Source: Aurifilum marmelostoma (lineage: Eukaryota > Ascomycota > Sordariomycetes > Diaporthales > Cryphonectriaceae). From it: 64,000 bases of DNA. Every line of letters starts with the position of its first letter. The first letter of the stretch is position 1. Shown piece after piece: positions 24,325 through 34,581 of this stretch. The stretch is from assembly GCA_027559495.1 (NCBI GenBank), contig JAMXSV010000003.1, forward strand, positions 434,001-498,000. The letters are read 5' to 3'. The position numbers and the translations under genes were made by a program. Under the pieces are notes generated by a model, which was not told where the DNA came from, did no database searches, and saw only the letters and a list, made by a program, of their open reading frames with translations.

Positions 24325-25416
24325 CTACCACGACACCTCCCCACCTTCAATCAGCCCAGCGACGCCGTCAGGCACCAGCTTCCTCAGTCGACCCCAATCC
24401 TTCTCCTTGACAGACGCTCTCGCCTCTGTGCTGCTCAGCACCAGCCCGTCTTCTCTTCCATCCATCCCCTCGACCATCTCGACCCGCCGCGCCCACTCCT
24501 TTCTCCCGCCGACCTTGTCCAGCTCGTCACCGTTCAGCAGTCCCTCCACGTACCCCGCCTGCGCTTCTCTGTCGCCCCAGTCGGCGTCGGTCCGCATCGT
24601 GATGCGCAGCCTCGCGCGCGCCAGGAACGGGTCGAGGCACGTCTGCATCGGTGTCTTGTCGGTGCGGCCTTGGGCGTCGGGTGCAATCCCTTGCTCAGGA
24701 ACCGGCGACGTGTAATACTTTGGGTTGAAGATACGAATTAAAGTGTCGAAGCCTGCGAGGAAGATCTGCTCGGTGGCTGGGGTGTCTGGGGAGGAAGAAA
24801 GATGGGAGGGTGAGAAGTCATATTCAGGCGCGGCGGCGATGGCAGAGGATTTATCGTGAAAGTAAGGAAGTGTCGTCAGGCCGATGTCGACTGGAATGTC
24901 GCTCTGCCTTTCTGTTCCTACTGCTTGCTGCTGTCCATGTTGTTGCTGTCTCTGTGCTTGTTGATGTGCCTCCTCCCTCCACGCGCGTTGTATATCCCCC
25001 GCAAAGGCCTGCATCATCAGAAGCCGCTGCTCAAACGATGCCGGCTTGGGTGCCTTGTCCGCATTGTTGACGGACAACAGCAGCAGGAGCCGTACGCCGT
25101 CTACATCCACGTCCTGTGGCGCTCCGCCGCCCTTCAGTGTTGCGGCGATGTTTCGCTGTGTGTGTAGATCGTGTAGCGCCGTGGTGGCCATGCTCATGTG
25201 TGCGATGGTCGGCGGGTTGAAGCTCGAGTCGAGAACGACCAGCGTCCTGCACCGGCGGGGTGACGACGCGGTTGGGCTGGATGTGTTATTGATGAGCTCG
25301 AGGGCCTTGCCTGACGTCTGAAAAGTCCGCAGGGCGGTTCGTAGGCGGTTTAGGGCCATGTTGGGTGGTGCTGGTGGCGGTATTGCGTCTGTTTCTGTCT
25401 GGGTTGTTGGAGGCAT
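24325..25416 (-). CDS. POF1: POF1-like nicotinamide-nucleotide adenylyltransferase family protein
   Basis: Nucleotidyltransferase-fold protein of 363 residues related to yeast Pof1, itself related to NMN adenylyltransferases. A single exon. The HxGH-type region reads VLDSSFNPPTIAHMSM (GxFNPxxxxH pattern), with LLLLSVNNADK following. The C-terminal ISSTxxR-like motif appears as LSSTEARASVKEKDW. The segment IFLAGFDTLIRIFNPKYY matches the family core. The first real ATG in frame is 25416 (MPPTTQTETD, in context GCCGCCATGC); the frame is open further upstream but only with non-ATG codons. MALNRLRTAL, 19 codons later, is an alternative start. Gln/Glu-rich insertions in the middle look lineage-specific. 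Whether it makes NAD or has another ATP-dependent activity cannot be told from sequence. Confidence 0.85.
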   Translation of the reverse strand: MPPTTQTETDAIPPPAPPNMALNRLRTALRTFQTSGKALELINNTSSPTASSPRRCRTLVVLDSSFNPPTIAHMSMATTALHDLHTQRNIAATLKGGGAPQDVDVDGVRLLLLLSVNNADKAPKPASFEQRLLMMQAFAGDIQRAWREEAHQQAQRQQQHGQQQAVGTERQSDIPVDIGLTTLPYFHDKSSAIAAAPEYDFSPSHLSSSPDTPATEQIFLAGFDTLIRIFNPKYYTSPVPEQGIAPDAQGRTDKTPMQTCLDPFLARARLRITMRTDADWGDREAQAGYVEGLLNGDELDKVGGRKEWARRVEMVEGMDGREDGLVLSSTEARASVKEKDWGRLRKLVPDGVAGLIEGGEVSW

Positions 25417-25998
25417 GGCGGCCGAAGAGGGTGCCGGCGCACAAGAGCGAGTGTGCTGCTCGATAGGAGAAGTCAAGACGGAGAAAAGAAGCGGAGGAGG
25501 GGCATTGCATCATGGGGCGTGAAACTCTCCTGCATCGCCTGAGGACGAGCGGGGGCCGAGACGATCCCGGCACCTCGGCGCCGGGACGGAGAGAGTCCTG
25601 GTCGCGAAACACTGGCCACAAACACCACTGTCCAGATCCTTGACATTGTGTGAGATCCAGCATGTTGGCGGTGGCTCTCTAGGCTCTTGAAATATCTTCA
25701 TTGATTTTCAAGTTATGCCCGACTTGCTTTTTCTAACAAAATTGTCAAGCTACACGGCCAACAATCCGAATGTGACAGGTACAGCAAAACGCAAAAACAA
25801 TATGCAACCATGCAAGTATTCTGGATTGAGGATCGAGGGCGTCGGCCTCGGCGAAAATGCTAAACTCCATGACGCTAAGCTATGCAATGGGTATCTTCCA
25901 CGACCAAGCCATCCAGTCCATGAGAAAACGCCTCACCATGAAAAACGCTCAAAAACAGTACAGCAGAAGAACATTAGGGGAGGTGGCTTTGATGCCCC
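25417..25998. other. intergenic region between POF1 and APC10
   Basis: Promoter side of POF1 and 3' flank of APC10, both on the minus strand. No other feature is visible. Confidence 0.6.
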
Positions 25999-27674
25999 CT
26001 AGCGGAGCTGGGGGTCCTCCATAAAGTCCAGCGAAGAAGCGGTGCCAGAGGGGTCACCAGCTTGGAACTCCCTGGCCATCTCAAGCCCGCGCACGTGGGC
26101 CTTGAACGCCTCCTCGTTCTCCTCGGGCGTGGCGCCCTCGTCCATCTTGAACTCCTTCCTCGGAGCTGCGTTCTCGTCCCGCATGCCCGTGGGGCCGGCC
26201 GCCCGCAGCTGCTCGTCAAAGCCGTAGATCTTGACGCCCCGGATGTGGGTGTCCTTGCCGTTCTGGTGGTTCTCGATGATTTGCATCTGCACAACCCAGG
26301 CCATCAGCGAGTTGCCGTCCTCGCCGCCGCCCGCGCCTGCGAGGGGCACGTCGGTCCAACCCTCTGGGTTGACCAGATTGGACGTCGCGAAGTGCATCAG
26401 GCTGTGCTCGGAAGTGCCGGCATACCACATAATGCGTGTGGGCGTGTAGGACTCGTCCTGGTGATAGTCGACGTGGAAGCGCAGGGCGCGGATCTCGACG
26501 CACTTGACAAAGGTCATAGTTAGGCGATGCGGCTGGATGCCGTCCGACCTGGGAATGAATGCGTCAGTTGGGAACGAGAAATGGTGCGTGACTTATGATG
26601 CGATGTGTGGATGTGATTGGAGTGAATGAGAGTGTGTGTGAATGAGCAACGTACTGCCAATATCGATCCGTGTCGTCGCTGACGAGCTCCTCGACACCAT
26701 TGCCGGGCTTGAAGGAGCTCACGCGGAAGTGAGCCAGACCACCAATCTCCTTGAGACCCATGGCGATGGGATTAAACGGAGCGGCAGGCTCATCCTCGTG
26801 TCCCAGATCGTCCTCCTCATGCTGGTCCTCGTCGCTCTCGCCATATGGCACCCCATCCTCGTCGCTGCCCATCATGACTTCGTCCGCATCGCCGTCAGGG
26901 TAGTTTTCGACACGCTCATCGTCAGCATCATGGAGCCGCAGGTCGTCCATCCTGCCAAAGTCTACACATTGGACACTGGTGAGCGGCTTTTCGCGACAAA
27001 ACATGGTTGATAGGGATGAGCTAGACCAGCCAGCTACTCACCAGATTCACTAGAATCCGACCCGATGAGAGTAGGAGTGTCCGAGTCGAAGTCAAAGCGA
27101 GGGGATTCTGGTTGAGAGCTATTGAACGATAGGACAACCGCATGAGGCTCCAAGATGGACTGAATCTGAGCAGGTTGGAAGTTTGATTGAGCACCTAAAT
27201 GAGAGCCGAATTGAGAGCCACTAGGCAATGAGACGTCTGCAGATGCATCCGAGTTGCGTCGGGAATTAGAAGAGCCTGATCGAGAGGTCAGCTAAGATTG
27301 TATGATAGCTACATTCTAAGGGCGTGCTACCCACCAGGAAAAGTTGCAGAAGGGTCCGAAGCGTCCTCAGAGGCACCTTGATTGTCCTCCGTCTCCTCTT
27401 CTTTCTCCTCCTGCGCCTCGGGCTCGGGCTCGAGTGGGAACACCCGTCGTGGGAGGTTCTCGTAATATTCAGCGTTGGGCGGCAGAGAATGGTGCAGACC
27501 CAGACGCGCTCGCGTGTATTGGATCTCGTATTGGAGCGCGGAAGAACGCCAGCGGGCTTCTCTGCCGCGGCTTGGAATGATGCTCCTGGAGAACTGTTGC
27601 ACCAGCTCCAAGTCTTCCTGTCTCTTCTGTTCAGTCCTACTTCCGGAACCCCTGCCAGCTCCAGGTCTGGGCAT
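25999..27674 (-). CDS. APC10: anaphase-promoting complex subunit 10 (Doc1)
   Basis: Substrate-receptor subunit of the APC/C ubiquitin ligase, which with Cdc20/Cdh1 recognises destruction boxes. Four exons: 27674-27335, 27275-27042, 26961-26655 and 26548-25999; introns are 59, 80 and 106 nt. The product is 476 residues. The first 260 are Ser/Asp/Glu-rich and not conserved. The DOC jelly-roll (about 265-405) shows SSFKPGNGVEEL, DRYWQSDGIQPH across the last intron, DESYTPTRI and NHQNGKDTHIRGVKIYGF, all diagnostic. The protein ends QLR, comparable with the C-terminal IR tail that docks APC10 onto the APC3 TPR groove. ATG 27674 is the first true ATG; an upstream TTG is ignored. The gene lies head to head with MRE11, with starts 438 bp apart. 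It is much longer than yeast Doc1 because of the N-terminal extension. Confidence 0.93.
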
Positions 27675-28112
27675 GATGGGCAAATGTGGCTCAAGCGTGT
27701 GGCGGTGCAGCTATTCCATAGTTGTGAATGAGGAGTGAAGAGTGCACGGACCAAAAAGAGGGACGTGCCACACCCGGTGCTCTGACCATTTGAGCAGATA
27801 ACAAGCCACAAGCCACAATGCTGAGTCAGCTAGCAGGGGTATAGAATTGGTACATGTGACTTCGTGAAGTGGCCCAAGCCTTCCATCACCCTCCTGGACG
27901 CGACTGCCTGGTAGCCCCACTTGTCTTTGCACGCGTGCCACTTAAACTCTTGCCATTGTCTCTGCCAAAAAAGAGTCTTCTGATTCTGCCAGGTTGTCTC
28001 ACTGGGCCTGTCTTGGAGATTCTAGTCTATTTCGGACATCTTGAGAACAGAGAAGAGACCAAGCCATTGTTTTCCTCCCCAGTGACCGCCCTCCGCGAGA
28101 AGATCCCCTAAG
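27675..28112. promoter_or_regulatory. bidirectional promoter region APC10 / MRE11
   Basis: 438 bp between two divergent ATGs must hold both promoters. No TATA box or strong motif is evident to me. Confidence 0.6.
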
Positions 28113-30604
28113 ATGCCTGCGGCCTCGGCGTCAGGTCAGTCCTTGGTTGATCCACCACCCGTGCCGTGACATTCGAGGACTGATCATACATCTCATTGCT
28201 TCAGGCCGTCGAGAAAATGATGTCAATACCATCAAGATATTAGTCGCCACAGATAACCATGTCGGATATGAGGAGCGCGATCCCATTCGTAAGGATGACA
28301 GCTGGAAGACCTTTGACGAGATCCTCCAGATCGCCGTGAAGAGAGAGGTAACTACGCCCCAGCTCTGAGCCTCCTATTTAGTTCGCAATTGCTGGGTCTC
28401 ACTGCCCCCGATTTAGGTCGATATGGTTCTCCTTGGCGGTGATCTCTTCCATGAGAACAGACCATCTCGCAAGTCCATGTACCAGGTCATGCGGTCACTG
28501 CGCAAGCACTGCCTGGGCGACAGGCCTTGCCAGCTGGAATTCCTCAGCGACGCCAATGAGGTCTTCGAGGGGGCCTTCCCCCACGTCAACTACGAAGATC
28601 CAGATATCAACATCTCCCTTCCAGTCTTCTCCATCCACGGGAATCACGATGACCCCAGTGGTGAGGGCCACTACTGCTCACTGGACCTGCTCCAGGTTGC
28701 CGGCTTGGTCAACTACTTTGGTCGTGTTCCAGAGGCTGATAACATTCACGTGAAACCGGTGCTGCTCCAAAAAGGGGACACGAAATTGGCGTTGTATGGA
28801 ATCAGCAACGTACGGGATGAGCGTCTGTTTCGTACGTTCCGGGACAAGAAGGTGACCTTTTACAAACCGCCTGATGATGCTGGAGAGTTCTTCAACCTCT
28901 TGACTGTTCACCAAAACCACACGCCTCATACGAGTACCAGTTATCTTCCTGAAAATGTCCTGCCGAATTGGATGAATCTCGTCGTTTGGGGTCATGAGCA
29001 TGACTGTCAGATTGAACCGACGCAGAACGGCGAGACAGGGTTCTTCGTCATGCAACCGGGATCTTCCGTCGCGACATCTCTCATACCTGGAGAGGCAGAG
29101 ACCAAGCAGGTCGCCATCGTCAAGATCACTGGCGATTCCTTTCAATCAGAAGCAGTACCTCTCAAGACCCTTCGCCCCTTCGCCCACAAAGAGATCGTCT
29201 TGAAGAGCGATCCGGCCTTCAAGAACCTGCAGTTCAGGAAGGACAGCCGGAAGCCCGTCACGGAAAAGCTTATCGAGGTTGTTCGTGAGCTGATTGAGGA
29301 GGCAAATGCAGGCTGGCTCGGTGTGCAAGACGACCCTAGCAGGATCAAGAAGGAGGATCGGCCCTTACCGCTCATCCGCCTCAAGGTGGAATACAGCGCC
29401 GACGAGGGTGGCACATTTGATATCGAGAACCCACAGCGCTTCTCCAATCGCTTTGTGGGACAAGTCGCAAACGTCAACGACGTGGTGTCCTTCTACAGGA
29501 AGAAATCGAACCCGAGTGAGTCACTGCTGTCCCGCAATGACAGGGTATGGATTTGGCTAAAGGGGATTAGAGCGCGGAAGAGACGAGCAGAAGCTGCCGA
29601 AAGCGATTCAGGACGCCATCGAGAACGAAGATATTATTAGGATTGACGTGCTCGTGCGGGAGTTCCTTCAAAACAGCTCCCTGAAGGTCCTACCGCAGAA
29701 CCACTTTGAAGATGCCGTGCTGGAGTACATCGACAAGGGAAGCAAGGATGCTGTAGACGACTTCGTCAACGAAACCCTTGCCAAGTCCCTGAATTATCTG
29801 GTCAAGATGGACGACAGCCAGCTCAACAAAGACCTGGAGGCAATCATCGAACGGTGCAAGGAAGCCCTTCAGAAGCGATGGGCAGATTCGTCAGGTGGGA
29901 AATGGACGCAAAAGAGGAGGCTCAAACCCCGACCCCGAAACTACGACTCGGACGTCGATGGGCCGTGGGACGACCCAGACAATCCTGACAGATGGGAGAC
30001 CATCAAACAGCAGCCACCAGGAGCGCAGGAACAGCGACAGCCCAGGCGTAGCACCGGCGACGAAGACGTTGACATGGACGACGGTATGTTTGTGGGTAAT
30101 GCTTCGGATGAAGATCCCTTTGACGAGCCGCCGCCAAAGCCTGCCGCCAAGAGAGGTGCTGCGGCCAGAGGCGGTCGGGGGGGATCCGCGAAGAAGGCGC
30201 CTGCACCGAAAGGAGCACCTACCTCCCGTGCCCGGCCAAAGACGAAAGCAGGCTTCGTCGTGGACAGCGACGAAGACGAGGGAGTGGAGGAGCAACACGG
30301 TGACTCTATGTCGGTGGATGCCTTCGAAGACGACGATGAGGAGGAAGACCCTCCAGCGCCGCCCCCGAAGCGCGGAGCACGAGGCACCAAGGCCACAACG
30401 ACTAGGGCTACTGCTTCACGCGCGAGTAAGGCGGTTGTCCCGACCAGGACGAGGCAGTCCACTCTCAACTTTTCGCAGTCGCAGAGACCCGGCTCACGCG
30501 TTAATAATACGCAAAAGGCTCTCACGATTAGTGATGATGAGATTGATGATGACGATGATGATGCATTCGAGCCGGTCGAGCCTACCAGGAGCAGGCGACG
30601 TTAG
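28113..30604 (+). CDS. MRE11: double-strand-break repair nuclease MRE11
   Basis: Manganese-dependent nuclease of the Mre11-Rad50-Nbs1 complex, acting in break resection, telomere upkeep and meiosis. Four exons: 28113-28134, 28205-28347, 28417-29515 and 29571-30604; introns are 70, 69 and 55 nt, and the product is 765 residues. Phosphodiesterase motifs are intact: DNHVGY (about 22), GGDLFHENRPS (about 62), GNHDDPSG (about 130) and WGHEHDC (about 246). The capping domain continues to KKSNP. The 55-nt phase-1 intron (GTGAGT...ATTAG) is required to reach the frame carrying LPKAIQDAIENEDI and VLVREFLQ. The C-terminus has a glycine-arginine patch (AARGGRGG), SDSDEDE-like acidic stretches and a DDDDDD tail, as in other eukaryotic Mre11. 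The first coding exon is only 22 nt (MPAASAS). Confidence 0.95.
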
Positions 30605-31116
30605 AAAGTCATATATTCCATATTATGGCGCGCCACAGGCCTTCTGGCGCCGTGTACGTTCGCCATGACCGCGACTGAATGTTTGAGCGTCTCTCCACCC
30701 AAGGAAGCGTCATCAAGGCAAGGAAGCCTCTTCACACGCAGGACCTCGAAGCTGTTTCTAGTGGCGCTGGGGTCTGTATCTCCGGAAGATCCCTTACCAT
30801 AGTGACGTGGTTCGGCATCTCCCGACTACTGCAATTCATACAAAATTGTAGTGGCTATTTAACATATAATTTTCGTATTAACGTCTCTTCTTCCTTCATT
30901 CCTTGGCCTCATATCCCATCGACGCTATAACCCTAACCCTCTCCGCTACGCGGCAGGGCAACTACGCCGCGGCTAGCCACTTCCAGGGCATATTCCCCGT
31001 CGTAGCCTCGAGCTACGTACCATATCGCAATATCCAGTACGACCACAAGCCTCTGGACCCCATCCCATCAATTCAATCGCGAAAGAAGAGTCCATCGAGC
31101 TTCCACAACAACGAAG
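30605..31116. other. intergenic region MRE11-TAF10
   Basis: MRE11 3' flank and TAF10 promoter and leader, both on the plus strand. It contains a short AACCCTAACCC word near 30930, discussed under rejected items. Nothing else seen. Confidence 0.6.
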
Positions 31117-31855
31117 ATGGCGTCGCAACCCCCCTCAAGAACCAGCCAAGCAGGCGGACGCGCAACCAGAGAACCCAGAACAACAAGCAGCCGCCGCCGC
31201 GACCGAGGAGGAGGCGAGATACGCGCCTCTTGTCGACCCACGCCTGCCGACTCGCAAGGACACTTCGCTGAAGGAGTTCCTGTCCAAGATTGATGACTAT
31301 GCCCCCATCGTACGCTCTTCCCCTTCTCCTCAGTGCCAATCTCCAGCTTGGGAAGCAGCAGTTCAAATGGTACAAAGTGACTGACCCTGGATCAATGCGC
31401 ATCTCCAGATTCCTGAGGGCGTAACCAACTACTACATGACCAAAGCCGGCCTCCCACCTCCACCCCAGACCGACCCCCGCCTAGCCCACCTCCTCGCCCT
31501 AGCCACGCAAAAGTTCGTCGCGGACATTGCCGCCGACGCCTATCAGTACAGCCGCATCCGCGCGTCCAACTCGTCGGCCAACAACAACCCGATGGGCAAC
31601 CTGGGCGCGGCGGCGGGCATTCCGATACCGGGCCAGGCGGGCGGCGCACCTGGGATGGTGGGCGCGGGTGGCGCGGGAGGCAAGGCCTCGCAGGGTGGTG
31701 CGGCGGGACAGGCGCTTCTCGGTATTCAGCGGCCTGGGTATGGTGGTGGAGGTCAGGGCGGGAGCCAGAACCGGACGGTGCTCACGATGGAGGACTTGGG
31801 AATGGCGGTCGGTGAGTATGGGGTGAACGTCAAGAGGAGCGAGTTCTATCGGTAG
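31117..31855 (+). CDS. TAF10: TFIID/SAGA subunit TAF10, one C-run frameshift
   Basis: Histone-fold subunit shared by TFIID and SAGA, acting in RNA polymerase II pre-initiation. Two exons: 31117-31309 and 31409-31855, with a 99-nt phase-0 intron; 212 residues after correction. Conserved segments are DTSLKEFLSKIDDYAPI joined to IPEGVTNYYMTKAGL, then LATQKFVADIAADAYQYSRIR and VLTMEDLGMAVGEYGVNVKR. The N-terminus starts MASQPP from ATG 31117. The C run 31129-31134 (six C) then shifts the frame; with five C the protein reads on as QEPAKQADAQ, an acidic Gln/Ala-rich lead into the conserved core. Within the histone fold, a Gly/Ala-rich insert of about 55 residues (NNNPMGNLGAAAG to GGGGQGG) separates the YQYSRIR helix from the VLTMEDL helix. 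The literal sequence would stop after about 58 codons. Confidence 0.92.
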
Positions 31856-32462
31856 AGGGTGGGAAGGGTGGAGACAATGCATCACGATGAGTGATGTTGG
31901 GGGCTCCTGACGCTTGTCGACCGTCTTTTCGTTCCCTGAGTACACGGGGCCGTGTTCAGATATCTGCGCAGAAAGGCCGACACGGGAGAAGCTGATTTTA
32001 TTGGGCGTTTTCTGGCTGGACAAGGGACAAGGCGTTGGGGAAGAGGGTTGCTTCACATGGAATAAACGAACAAGGCGCATACTGTCATAATCATAGTTTC
32101 AGAACCCATCACCAACAAGGTGATCAATAGACGAGGGCGACACCCTCCTGTGCCACCAGAGAGACCATTGCCGCGGTCCTTTAGCAGGCTCCTGACATCC
32201 CAATATCGTATAGATGATTCTCCGCCGCCGATCCAGCCCGCAGCTCTGCTCCTGGGAATCTCCAGGGTATCCGGCACATGGTGTTCATATAGCCATCCAG
32301 AGCTGATCAACCAGGAATTCTTCAGATCGTCCTTCAGAGGACATCCCATCCCTCTCTGTTTCCAGCCATCCAGACCAGCCCTGGCAGGGAAAAGGTGTAG
32401 AGTCGTGCTCTCCTAATGCCTCCAACGCTCGCATGAAACCAGCACAGCACCAGCCAGTCCCA
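31856..32462. other. convergent intergenic region TAF10 / RSM19
   Basis: The 3' flanks of two convergent genes. No feature recognised. Confidence 0.6.
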
Positions 32463-33033
32463 TTATTTATCGTAAATGAACGGTTTCCGCGTCCTGCATT
32501 GGATTGTCAGCAGGAATCCGGCACCCAGAGTTCTTCTTCTTCTTCTTCTTCTTCTTCACAGCCTTCGATCATTCAACCCGCTCTGCAGCACGGACAAGGT
32601 AAGGAGCGCCAACATACGTGGAGAACTCGCCCAGCTTGTGCCCAACCATATCTTCTGTGATGGTCACGGGGTTATACACCTTCCCGTTGTACACCTCGAA
32701 CGTCAGCCCGACGAAGCTGGGCAGGATGGTGGCGCCGCGGGCCTGTGTCCGGATGGGCGGGTTGTACTGGCCCTCCTTGGGGCGGACGAGGGGGAGCCTG
32801 TTTAATGCATCGATGATTTCCTGTGTTAGCCGTTGGGGCAGAGGGGAAGCAGCCTAAACGGGGGCTTCTTCGCCGTGGTGGATGAGGAACGTACGGGACG
32901 ATATTTGGCCCTGCGTGAGAAATTGTCGCGTTAGCATTCGAGCCACGACAAAAAGAGGAATGCGGAGCAAAGCTATCAGCCTCGTACCTTTCCAGACCGA
33001 TCTTCGACCTAATAATACCCTCGTTGCCTTCAT
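32463..33033 (-). CDS. RSM19: mitochondrial small-subunit ribosomal protein uS19m
   Basis: Protein S19 of the mitochondrial ribosome small subunit, contacting 15S-type rRNA near the head. Four exons for 90 residues: 33033-32988, 32910-32895 (16 nt), 32797-32618 and 32493-32463; introns are 77, 97 and 124 nt with phases 1, 2 and 2. The spliced protein starts MKATRVLLGRRSVWKG and continues PNIVPLPLVRP, PPIRTQARGATILPSFVG, ITEDMVGHKLGEF and STTRKPFIYDK, matching the bacterial and fungal S19 signature. The N-terminus is basic, as expected for mitochondrial import. The third intron contains a TTC/GAA microsatellite. Naive reading of the open frames misses the 16-nt exon and the last exon. The gene is divergent from the DUF924 gene. 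Confidence 0.92.
32531..32557. repeat. (TTC)9 microsatellite inside an RSM19 intron
   Basis: Nine TTC units on the plus strand, GAA on the transcribed sense of RSM19, lying within its third intron. Confidence 0.9.
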
Positions 33034-33642
33034 CTTGGCTGTGCTTGAGAGGCCAAAGTCTTCCAAGGTTGAGCAAACCCGTCAAGAGGTCTGTTTTTTT
33101 TTTTTCTCTCTCGGCAAGAAGCGCAAGCCAAGACACCCAACCCGTTGTCCCTCTCTCCTCCTTCGGCTGGGGCCGCTGCGGGAGGGTGCTGTGTGCACGG
33201 GCCACCTACCCCTGCCTACCCCAACCTGGCGGGCGAATGAGGGGTGCTATATTCACATGGGGGTTACTGCGCTGCCGTCCTCCTCCCGCCAAGGCAGAAT
33301 GCCCGCCCTGGCTTGCGCACCTTTGCCCACCTAACCTACCGGAATAATGGTAGAGTTCTTTATGCAGTGCTTACGACATGGGCACAGAGGCACAATGTCA
33401 TGTGGCTTGGCCTTGCAGGGGACGCTGTAAAGGCTCTCGAGAGGTTCCACCACAGCGCCCTGCAATCAGTCAAGGCTCCTCCGTCGTCACGTACAGACCG
33501 ACTCAAGTCTACCCCTCACGGTAAGGCATGCAAGCTGTTTCATATTCTGATGCAAAAGACACCCCTTATCTTCGACATATAGAACATCTCAAGACAAATT
33601 GACGTCCTCTCCCTCCGCCTCATCGTCGACAAGCCCCCCACC
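33034..33642. promoter_or_regulatory. divergent promoter region RSM19 / DUF924 gene
   Basis: 609 bp between two divergent start codons. No recognisable core promoter motif. A T-rich run lies at about 33091-33101. Confidence 0.5.
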
Positions 33643-34581
33643 ATGATCGACCTACATGCCATCATCACGCCCTCGCTGCTGAAGGAGCTGGCACAGGCAC
33701 GCGTACCATGGTCCCAGGACGAGATCATCACCGGCAACGCCATGATCAACGAGAACTTCAGCGGTGACTGCGTTCTCCTGCGCCGTGCCCACATCGCCTG
33801 GCCCGCTCTCATAGCCATCAGCGAGAAGTACGGCCCACACACCGTCCCCGATATGACCAGCTTCCTCCCGCCCGCCAGCGCGCCCACCTTCCCCGAGCAG
33901 GCTCTCGGCATGCACGTCCTCCTCGACCAGTGCCCACGCCTCCTGTTCACGGGCGTTGACGGCCGCTGGACCAGTTATTTTGACCGCATCGTCAGAAGGC
34001 TCTACGACGACTTCTTTTGCGGACCCCAGCTGAGCCCACAAGAGCGGCCCTGGGCTCGAGGCCGCTGGCCCGACGCGTCCTTTGAGTATTGGTTCTGCGC
34101 CGCGTGGGAGCTCGCCGCCTCCTTGGCCCACCAGGAGTCCGCCCCGCACCAGGAGGACTCGGCCAACGGCATGGAGAGGCTGCGCTATCTGGTGGAGGCG
34201 CACGCCGGGGTGCGCGACCCGGTGCGGGATGACGACGGGCGTAGGATGAGCGACGTGTACGCGTTCCCGCGACTCGTGCTGGACGTGGATCTCGACCGTC
34301 GCTGGGCGTTCCACGAGGCTGCGTTCCTGATGCTGGAGATCGTGGAGGTGCACAAGCCGATCATTGGCCGGTATGGGCGGTATCCCTACCGCAATGCCAT
34401 CGAGGGGAGGGAGAGCACAGAGGAGGAGCTAGAGTGGCTCGACAAGACAGGCCACTTTGCCGAGGCGCCGCCTGATGTCGCTGCGAGGGTGAGGGAGGAC
34501 ATCGAGGCTGGGCGGTGGACGCCTTTGGGCGCGGGCGGGGATGCATCGGCGGGTGTCAGGTGCATGGCTGGGCCATCATGA
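33643..34581 (+). CDS. DUF924-family protein
   Basis: A single-exon protein of 312 residues. It carries the DUF924 hallmarks: LLDQCPRLLFTG (the family's LLLDQFPRNLF-like segment, about residue 94) and HKPIIGRYGRYPYRNAIEGRESTEEELEWL (written here in pieces: HKPIIGRYGRYPYRN, then AIEGRESTEEELEWL; about 237-265), followed by KTGHFAEAP. The family is widespread in bacteria and fungi and has a helical TPR-like fold of unknown function. ATG 33643 follows a C-rich leader and an ACC context. The middle (about 130-200) is less conserved and contains a DVYAFPRLVLDV segment. No signal peptide or membrane segment is evident. No function is proposed. Confidence 0.8.
   Translation: MIDLHAIITPSLLKELAQARVPWSQDEIITGNAMINENFSGDCVLLRRAHIAWPALIAISEKYGPHTVPDMTSFLPPASAPTFPEQALGMHVLLDQCPRLLFTGVDGRWTSYFDRIVRRLYDDFFCGPQLSPQERPWARGRWPDASFEYWFCAAWELAASLAHQESAPHQEDSANGMERLRYLVEAHAGVRDPVRDDDGRRMSDVYAFPRLVLDVDLDRRWAFHEAAFLMLEIVEVHKPIIGRYGRYPYRNAIEGRESTEEELEWLDKTGHFAEAPPDVAARVREDIEAGRWTPLGAGGDASAGVRCMAGPS

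Noticed and set aside
30926..30945. Telomere-like AACCCTAACCC word
   Set aside because: Only about two units, in the middle of a gene-rich region between MRE11 and TAF10. Too short for an interstitial telomere.
32798..32853. Alternative RSM19 splice acceptors (after TTTAG or CACAG) and a GTTCCT donor
   Set aside because: They force a non-consensus donor or a frame break. The acceptor at AAACAG before 32797 gives the correct phase and the conserved VPLPLVRP.
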